Of a stretch of 34,932 nucleotides of DNA, positions 33,416 through 34,932 are shown piece by piece (position 1 is the first letter of the stretch; each line of letters begins with the position of its first letter). Location of the stretch: positions 1-34,932 of the forward strand of contig NZ_JAHAFS010000019.1 in assembly GCF_018374135.1 (NCBI RefSeq). The letters are read 5' to 3'. The notes under the pieces were generated by a model. The model searched no databases. It was given only the letters and a program-made list of their open reading frames with translations, and was not told the DNA's origin. This stretch comes from Campylobacter gracilis (GTDB lineage Bacteria; Campylobacterota; Campylobacteria; Campylobacterales; Campylobacteraceae). A program made the position numbers and the translations under genes.

Positions 33416-34462
33416 ATGGTTTTCATCGACGCATGCTTCGGCAAAGAGACCCCATACACGCCCATTTGGATGATGCGCCAGGCGGGGCGCTACCTGCCGC
33501 AATACATGGCGGTGCGCGAGAGGACGGGCGATTTTTTGAGCCTGTGCCGCGACTACCGCGCCGCTAGCGAGGTAACGATCCAACCCGTGGAGATTTTGGG
33601 CGTCGATGCAGCAATACTTTTTAGCGATATTTTGGTCGTGCCGATGCAGATGGGGATGGATCTGCGCTTTGAAGCGGGCGAGGGGCCGCGCTTTAGTGAT
33701 CCGATCCGCTCCCGGGGCGATCTGGCGCGCCTTGATCCGCAAAAGGCCGCGGCGGAGCTCGGATACGTTTATGATACGATCTCGCTTACACGCTCTCGTC
33801 TTGCCGCGGACAAAGCGCTCATCGGCTTTTGCGGCGCGCCGTGGACGATCGCTACCTACATGATCGAGGGCGGCGGCAGTAAAAATTACGCCGTTTGCAA
33901 AAGGATGCTCTACGAAAATCCGCAGCTTCTGCATGAAATTTTGCGCCTCGTTACGGAGGCGACGAAGCTTTATCTGGCGCGTCAGATCGGCTCGGGCGTC
34001 GATGCGGTGCAGATCTTCGACAGCTGGGCGGGCGCGCTGGAGCCGAGCGCGTACGAGGAGTTCGGCTGGCGATACATCTTGGAAATCACGGAATTTTTAA
34101 AGGCGAAATTCCCGCATATCCCGCTCATCGTCTTTGCCAAGGGCACGGGCGCACAGATGTCGCGGCTGAGCAGTATTGCGGCGCGGCGCGGCGCGGCGAG
34201 CTTTGACGTATGGGGCGTGGATTGGAGCACTCCTATGGGGCTTGCGCGCGAGCAGCTCGGGGGCAAATTTGTGCTTCAGGGCAACCTGGAGCCGATGCGG
34301 CTATACGACCGCGGCGCGATAGAATCGGGCGTACGCGAGATTTTAGCAGCGATGAAGGGTGCTGCGCATATCTTTAATCTAGGCCATGGGATTTTGCCCG
34401 ATGTGAGCGTGCAAAACGCCAAATATCTGGTGGATCTGGTGCACGAGCTAAGCGCGCGCTAA
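33416..34462 (+). CDS. hemE: uroporphyrinogen decarboxylase
   Basis: HemE removes the four acetate carboxyl groups of uroporphyrinogen III to give coproporphyrinogen III in haem synthesis. This 348-residue protein has the signature PIWMMRQAGRYLPQY with Arg21 and Arg25, and the active-site Asp71 in FSDILVVPMQMGMDL. Also visible are GFCGAPWTIATYM and FNLGHGILPD, as expected for the TIM-barrel family. The length is normal (about 340-355). ATG 33416 follows AAAGGATAAA at the end of the UPF0114 gene. GC-rich, like the other core genes. Confidence 0.97.
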   Translation: MVFIDACFGKETPYTPIWMMRQAGRYLPQYMAVRERTGDFLSLCRDYRAASEVTIQPVEILGVDAAILFSDILVVPMQMGMDLRFEAGEGPRFSDPIRSRGDLARLDPQKAAAELGYVYDTISLTRSRLAADKALIGFCGAPWTIATYMIEGGGSKNYAVCKRMLYENPQLLHEILRLVTEATKLYLARQIGSGVDAVQIFDSWAGALEPSAYEEFGWRYILEITEFLKAKFPHIPLIVFAKGTGAQMSRLSSIAARRGAASFDVWGVDWSTPMGLAREQLGGKFVLQGNLEPMRLYDRGAIESGVREILAAMKGAAHIFNLGHGILPDVSVQNAKYLVDLVHELSAR

Positions 34463-34932
34463 AATCTTATTTTGCGATAGTTCGCTTGCAGCGCGTCGCT
34501 GTGAAATTTCATAGAGCCATAGTTTAAAATTTTGCTTGTTTGGGCTGCTTGATTTGCTTTCGCGCGATTTTTTCCGCTGCCCATAAATTTTAAATTTTGC
34601 ACCGCTTTCACGCTGCCAAAACAGCTGCGGAACGCAAAGCTTTAAATTTTAAAATTCTGCGCCGTTTTGCGCGGCGGCATCGCTAAATTTTAAAATTTAG
34701 TCTAAATTTGAAATTTTATGCTGCTTTTACGCCGAGCGAGGCTTAAAATTTTACGCGCTATGTATGCGGCGGCGTAAAAATACCGCGAGCTTGCGATTTT
34801 AAATTTAGCCCGCGCTTTAAATTTATAGCTCTCGCGCCCCCAAATTTAAGGATAAATTCAAAACTCTAAGTTTAAAATTCCGTCCTAGCGAGGGCAGTGC
34901 GCAGAAGTGGAATTTCGCATAAAAGCGGCGCC
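34463..34932. other. gap after hemE to window end
   Basis: About 470 bases of AAATTT-rich, GC-block-interrupted sequence similar to the other gaps. I see no ORF with a start and ribosome site, no strong hairpin with a T-run, and no RNA gene. Confidence 0.5.

Noticed and set aside
33179..33934. 251-codon minus-strand ORF
   Set aside because: It is antisense to the UPF0114 gene and hemE, both clearly real, and has a composition typical of a shadow frame.

Overview
The window looks like chromosomal DNA of a Campylobacter-type epsilonproteobacterium (Campylobacterota). The core proteins (GyrA with Thr86/Asp90 in Campylobacter numbering, Lon, DnaX, LepA, HemE, Prs, Asd) read as Campylobacter-like. 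Both strands are saturated with AAATTT/TTTAAA words, and many genes carry AAGGA-type ribosome sites. The GC content is high for the genus, so an oral species such as C. gracilis is my best guess. That species assignment is inference; no rRNA or tRNA gene is present to settle it.

Layout. 0.2-1.5 kb (minus): a Sua5/YrdC-like protein and an EamA transporter. 2.1-4.8 kb (minus): a restriction-modification operon consisting of a truncated GyrI-like fragment, a winged-helix protein with a possible nuclease domain, a DpnD-like small protein, a DpnII-family restriction endonuclease gene and a DpnA-type adenine methyltransferase. The middle of the endonuclease gene is physically inverted between two 22-bp inverted repeats. 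5.1-8.3 kb (minus): lon and bamD. 8.5-18.3 kb (plus): three prepilin-like proteins, the ribosome hibernation factor hpf and a 2252-residue secreted protein, all in AT-richer DNA, closed by a strong hairpin terminator. 18.7-20.5 kb: lepA. 20.5-25.3 kb: a gene-poor stretch with a frameshifted pseudogene, an unknown membrane protein, prs and three long repeat-like gaps. 25.3-27.6 kb (minus): dnaX with a hugely expanded linker. 27.6-34.5 kb (plus): a YajG-like lipoprotein, comF, gyrA, asd, a UPF0114 membrane protein and hemE.

The most interesting item is the restriction endonuclease. Three ORF fragments (N-terminal on minus, middle on plus, C-terminal on minus) become one continuous 273-codon DpnII-like frame if the roughly 325-bp segment between the repeats is flipped. 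Length and frame are conserved exactly, so the locus is best explained as a DNA-inversion switch caught in the OFF state, or as a single reversible-looking inversion that inactivated the gene. No recombinase is encoded in the window.

The second item is the pilin trio plus giant secreted protein. It resembles minor-pilin/tip-adhesin clusters (PilVWX-PilY1 or MshDOP-MshQ arrangements) but the large protein is not one I recognise. A third theme is lineage-specific low-complexity insertions in otherwise conserved enzymes (Lon, DnaX, GyrA). In DnaX the insertion DNA resembles the degenerate repeats that fill the intergenic gaps.
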